Positions 59,930 to 64,000 of a stretch of DNA of 64,000 nt are shown here, piece after piece; positions within the stretch are counted from its first letter, which is position 1, and each line of letters starts with the position of its first letter. The stretch covers positions 150,975,751 through 151,039,750 of the forward strand of contig CM060967.1 of NCBI GenBank assembly GCA_030765045.1, in the 5' to 3' direction. The notes below the pieces were generated by a model, which was not told where the DNA came from, did not search any database, and saw nothing but the letters and a program-made list of their open reading frames with translations. Made by a program: the position numbers and the translations under genes. The stretch comes from Tenodera sinensis. Taxonomy: Eukaryota > Arthropoda > Insecta > Mantodea > Mantidae.

Positions 59930-60290
59930 ATCAAATACCTTCCATCCTGTATAATAGTGCTACACAAGACTGGAAAACCTACTCATCTACCTTGTAGATA
60001 CTACCCAATAAGTCTTCCACCTTCCCTGTTCAAATTTTTCAAGAAATCCATAAATAAGTTAATCAACAATACACATTTACTACCCCTGTATACTGCTTTT
60101 CCAGTGTGGCTTCAGGCTTTGCTATTCTATCATGCCCAACTGCTAAGAGTTACACAACATATAGTGGAATCTTTTGAGGAGAAGTAACACTTGCAGGCTG
60201 CATTTTTGGACTTTACATAAGCATTTAACAAAGTATGGCACCCTGGTCTCCTATGCCAAATATGTACATCTATGGAATTAAAATAAAGGT
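59930..60290 (+). pseudogene. Jockey/CR1-like LINE reverse transcriptase fragment
   Basis: KPTHLPCRYYPISLPPSLFK corresponds to the SYRPISLLP motif of non-LTR reverse transcriptases. INKLINNTHLLP and QLLRVTQHIVESFEEK follow, then, after a stop, AAFLDFT-stop-AFNKVWHPGLL. The last piece is the metal-binding palm motif, with the second conserved Asp of AFD changed to Asn. Only about 115 codons remain and both ends are cut. Confidence 0.85.
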
Positions 60291-60739
60291 TACTTAATAA
60301 GTTTGGATTCTTACTTTACTGTATAACAACTGCAATATTTAATAAAACATTCCTCATGTATTCATACATTACATAGCTTTTACATCATGTATAATGTTTG
60401 AAATAAAAAGCTGTGGTTTAACATGCATTCTCTGTGAAGTAGTAACAAAAAGTCAATGCTATCTTAAGTGTTTTTGGTGTGACTCTTAACATGTTGGTTT
60501 TATAATATCCAGGCCTTGTTAATTGTTTTTAGTTTCTTATTTATGCTTTAGATTCTTTGGGTCCTCTAGAGCACAAATGCTTTTAAAATAAAAGTCTACC
60601 TGTTTCCAGAAAATATAACTATGGTTCTTTAGAGCCTACACTTAAAAGACATAGACAGGTTTTGTCTTTTAAATTTCATATGATTTGCACATTATTTTAA
60701 TTAAAGTAGCAGTAAAGTAGTAATTTAAAAAATTCATAC
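60291..60739. other. Intron sequence
   Basis: Nothing recognised. Confidence 0.35.
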
Positions 60740-60905
60740 TAATTATTATTTATTTATGCCAACAAACTTACTGTTGGTGTTTTTAAACACACAAGCCGTG
60801 TGTGGGCAAAGTTTGAGAGGTAAGCGGAAGGTCTGTGGTTCAAATCCCAGTTGTGGCATTGAATTTTTAAGTTCCAGTTCTACCTCTCAAGTCATACTAA
60901 AGTTT
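60740..60905 (+). repeat. SINE-like repeat, family S-E
   Basis: Shares 'caacaaacttactgttggtg' and 'ttccagttctacctctcaa' with 54363-54512. It has a B-box-like GTGGTTCAAATCCC at about 60836, which suggests a tRNA ancestor. Confidence 0.7.
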
Positions 60906-61184
60906 AGCCTACCACTGTTTGGAGAAAGTATGTATAAAAATCATTAAGATGTTCTTCTATTATTTCTGCTTGTATAATGCTGCAGAGAAGCTTTGTACAC
61001 TTCTGTATCTGATGTGACAGCCGTGACCAACATGAAAGTAATTTAGCAATTTCATGTTTTCTTGGTAAAGTGTCTTGTTGTTTTTATATTTACTGTTTGT
61101 TTTAAAACTGTACCTTAGAATTATAGCAAGATATGTCGAAAGCATGAATCTCTCATTGAAGCTGACTAGGTTTTGGTTTGACAG

Positions 61185-61286
61185 ATTCGGGGCGTTTGGA
61201 GAATATGTTGATGGAGCAACAACAGCACCAGGTTTCCGGTTCCTCAACACGAACATCTACCCTTGGCAGGAGCCATGTCACTCCAG
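61185..61286 (+). CDS. Coiled-coil protein exon (34 codons)
   Basis: Acceptor GGTTTGACAG, donor GTACAA. It enters in phase 1 exactly as required by the exon ending at 48042, and leaves in phase 1. The peptide is DSGRLENMLMEQQQHQVSGS followed by STRTSTLGRSHVTP, a short Gln-rich helical piece and a Ser/Thr/Arg linker. The following exon is not in the window or was not recognised. Confidence 0.88.
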
Positions 61287-63137
61287 GTACAACCTTCTTC
61301 ATACTTTTTGTATACATGTAAGGCAGAATCCAAAAACAAATGGTGACATTTAGGGAAACAGACATGAACTTCTCATTTCTATACTAATGAGCTGGTCCTT
61401 CAGACCTTGTCCAAGCTAAATATAATCATCATGCACTCTGTCCTGAAAATGCCACCATTTTCGGCATGCATGTGGCTATGAAAGTAAATGATACATCACA
61501 CTTGCTGTTTTAAAACTAAATATAAAAATTGCTCATTTAATATTTTTTTAAAGAAGCATACCTAACTTTAAATATTAATCGTGTTTTTCTAAGAGTGTCT
61601 TTAATGTTATGGAGTGAATATTAGCATTTATAGTGAGAGTACACTGTATAACAAAGTTGATAACTGTTTATTTTTTCTTCACACAGATATAAAAATTACC
61701 ATAATTATTAAATTATTATAAAAGTTATTCTAAATTCCAGAAAGATAAGAAGTTAATAATATAATTTAAGATGTTTACCTCAGTGCTAATGCTTTTACTG
61801 AAAAAAAAGACAAAGTATAACAGTGCTTCATAGATAACATCTAAAGGTGTGATCAGCCTGTATTGAAATAAGGATAGAACTGCAAATAATTTAGGTACCT
61901 GCTAGACAATGTGAGTGATGCATATTGCACTTTCACAAAACCCCTTGAGAGGCTTGTCAGATGGGATGTACACACCTGAACACAGGTTGTAATGATGCAC
62001 ATCCTTCACTGGCGGAGAATCCTTTGGCTGCTTAGAATATATAGTATCTCTCCAGGAGTCCCAGATAACCACTTGCACAAACATTTATATAGCTGAAATA
62101 AAAGAGTAATTCCAACGTCATTGTGATGCCAAACTAACATATGAAACAGAGATTCGAGCACTCATTGGTATTCTGTTTCTAACTGGTGCCATGGATGATA
62201 ATAATAATAGAAAAACAACAGTAAACAAGCATGGGATAATACCAAAGGTTTTGGAGTAGAATAGAAATGGAACTGGACTGAGTAGATTGTGAACAAAGCA
62301 GAAAATATATTCATAAAACTTCACCTAATGACATTAGTTCCCAAGATAAATTAATGATTTTCAAGGCAAATGACTGAATTTTATCAAGTTTGCAAATCTG
62401 TTCTAAGTTAAAGAGAAGAGTTTGTAGTTCTCATTGGTTTGCATATACATATGATGAACAGCATTGTTAATATTTGCACATGATGGAGCCTTGATCATAA
62501 ACTGGGGTCTCTTCATGGATGGAATATCTTATATGTTGATGCTGTTACTGAAAATTAGATCAGAACCTGTACAAGACAATAGAATCCCTCTTTGTGGAAA
62601 CCTTTGTTGCATTCTGTTGGACCTTTCAATTATGTGTACTGACACTCACTATTGAAAAAATATTTTTCCACCTTAAACAGATGAGAAAACATACCTAAGG
62701 CTTCTATAAAGGCTTATAGTAATATGATTTGAGAATATTCATGGCTTAGAACATTTTTGAAAATGTACAGGAGACAAATGCATATCTAAGCATATGGAAA
62801 GATAAAGTTCTAATGTTCAAAGTAATAAATTACATTGGTAGAACCTACTGAAGAAGCAAAGCTTAACAGCTGAAATGATTTTTACAGTTGTAAAATATAG
62901 GTTACCTACTTGCCAATTTTGCAGCATGAGTACAAGTCTTTATAATGAAGTATGTTTTACCATGTGACAATTACTTACCAGCTTCTAAGATGATGTGGAT
63001 TTGAGATCGATAATCTCATGTTGGTATTCATGAGAACGAGCGATCGTGAAAATTTGTTACCAATGGACACTAATAACAAACAAAGATGAATATGAAAGTT
63101 TGCAGTGAACTTTAATTTATGTGCAGCCGATAATAAC
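61287..63137. other. Intron sequence
   Basis: AT-rich without recognised repeats or exons. Confidence 0.35.
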
Positions 63138-63138
63138 A

Positions 63139-63198
63139 GAGGTTGACCCTGAAGATGCTGGACGCAGTTTCCAGCGAAACGTCGGAGGAAGGTAATCC
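63139..63198 (+). ncRNA. Hammerhead-ribozyme-like motif (candidate 2)
   Basis: Order: GGTT (63141-63144), GA, CC (63147-63148), CTGAAGA (63149-63155), one extra T, stem II GCTGG (63157-63161) with CCAGC (63171-63175), GAAA (63176-63179), CG+UC (63180-63183; loopless stem III with C17 as cleavage base), GG pairing with the CC before the core, an internal loop, then AATCC (63194-63198) pairing with GGTT through one bulge. The extra T after the core box is the only clear departure from the classic scheme. It would belong to a Penelope-like element, whose protein part is not seen. Confidence 0.4.
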
Positions 63199-64000
63199 AA
63201 CTCGACCATGGCCCACAAACCCGGAAAATCTACTTAACATAGTTGATCTGGATTTGGTTTCAATAATTAAAGAACACATGGCTGGCATGTCAGCACATCA
63301 GTAATCTTACTTCATTGTTGAATTTTCTCCACCACTGATTCACAATACTTTTACCCTAGCTCTCATATACTGTACAATTTTATTACAACTCGTACTTTAA
63401 ACTAAGGTCCAAGGCTGAAAATAGCTTTAAAACTGCATATGAAAATGCCTGGAAAGTGAGTTATTGGTATTAAATATCACAGTAATTATCAACATCTTAT
63501 GCAGTTTATACTACTAAATGACTTTGATCTTCAGAACATCAGTCTTGATGTTACTATTATATTATGAGCCCTGGAAGATTTGATGTCAAACAATTTGGAT
63601 TTCTGGAAAAGCACTAAATGAAACAATTAGCAAAGTTGTTTTACCCAAGCATAGCTATATTAACCTTCTCCATGGATTTTATAATTTACTTGTAATTTAC
63701 TCAAGCCAAGCAAGCAATGGATATTGCAGCTATCACAAGGGATTGTAAGAATCTTTCAACATTAAAAACCAAAGAAAAAAGTTCTTGACAAAGTTATAAT
63801 TTCCATTCATATATTCAGCAGTAAAGTAACAGTTCTTATATAAGCATAAAACTTAACTGAAGATTTAGAATTGATATGAAAAATTCAACTCTGAAAAGTA
63901 TTTACTACCTTATATAGCTGATACACAATACATACTATTGCTTTGAATGTAGATACTGTATTTATAAATACATGCTTCACATTTATATTTAAAACTCTTT
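63199..64000. other. No recognisable feature
   Basis: AT-rich to the window edge; nothing supportable. Confidence 0.35.

Overview
The window is repeat-rich, AT-rich eukaryotic nuclear DNA. It has long introns with GT...AG junctions, tRNA-derived SINEs, LINE fragments, mariner, hAT and piggyBac relics, and short runs of the TTAGG motif. This points to an arthropod with a large genome, plausibly an insect of the cockroach/termite type; the exact taxon is an inference I cannot test. I see no bacterial, organellar or CRISPR-like content.

Layout. Positions 1-32,700 look intergenic and consist mostly of repeats. One element family (called F1 here) occurs in at least fourteen intact or broken copies between 2.4 and 42 kb, often with a (GT)n tract at a fixed internal place. 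Among these copies lie SINEs of four families, a 5'-truncated LINE 3' end (12.1-12.9 kb), a palindromic MITE carrying a SINE (11.3-12.0 kb), a 0.7-kb compound ATT satellite (24.6-25.3 kb), and two nearly identical 1.9-kb elements in tandem (25.95-29.75 kb). No open frame of 60 codons or more was found between about 25.4 and 31.0 kb.

From 38.4 to 61.3 kb, and possibly from 32.7 kb, runs one host gene on the + strand. Five exons (38400, 42846, 47577, 47829, 61185) join in phase and encode part of a charged coiled-coil protein with Ser/Thr-rich segments. A sixth candidate exon (32749) has convincing splice sites but the wrong end phase. Both gene ends lie outside the window or were not found. 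The introns are packed with mobile elements: a dead mariner holding an F1 copy, two snapback elements made from one mariner-like family (one nested in a second mariner-like relic), two 1016-bp piggyBac deletion derivatives, a different short piggyBac-type element, two hAT relics, an ORF1-only LINE, a jockey-like reverse-transcriptase fragment, and a retroposon family with clear target-site duplications.

The signal most worth following is a pair of hammerhead-ribozyme-like motifs (43.8-43.9 kb on the minus strand and 63.14-63.20 kb on the plus strand). Their sequences differ but they share one layout: a CTGANGA core box, a five-pair stem II, GAAA, a loopless two-pair stem III, and a stem I split by an internal loop. 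This layout resembles the small hammerheads reported with Penelope-like retroelements. Nearly all other coding potential here is decayed transposon sequence, so short open frames that match nothing are listed with low confidence.
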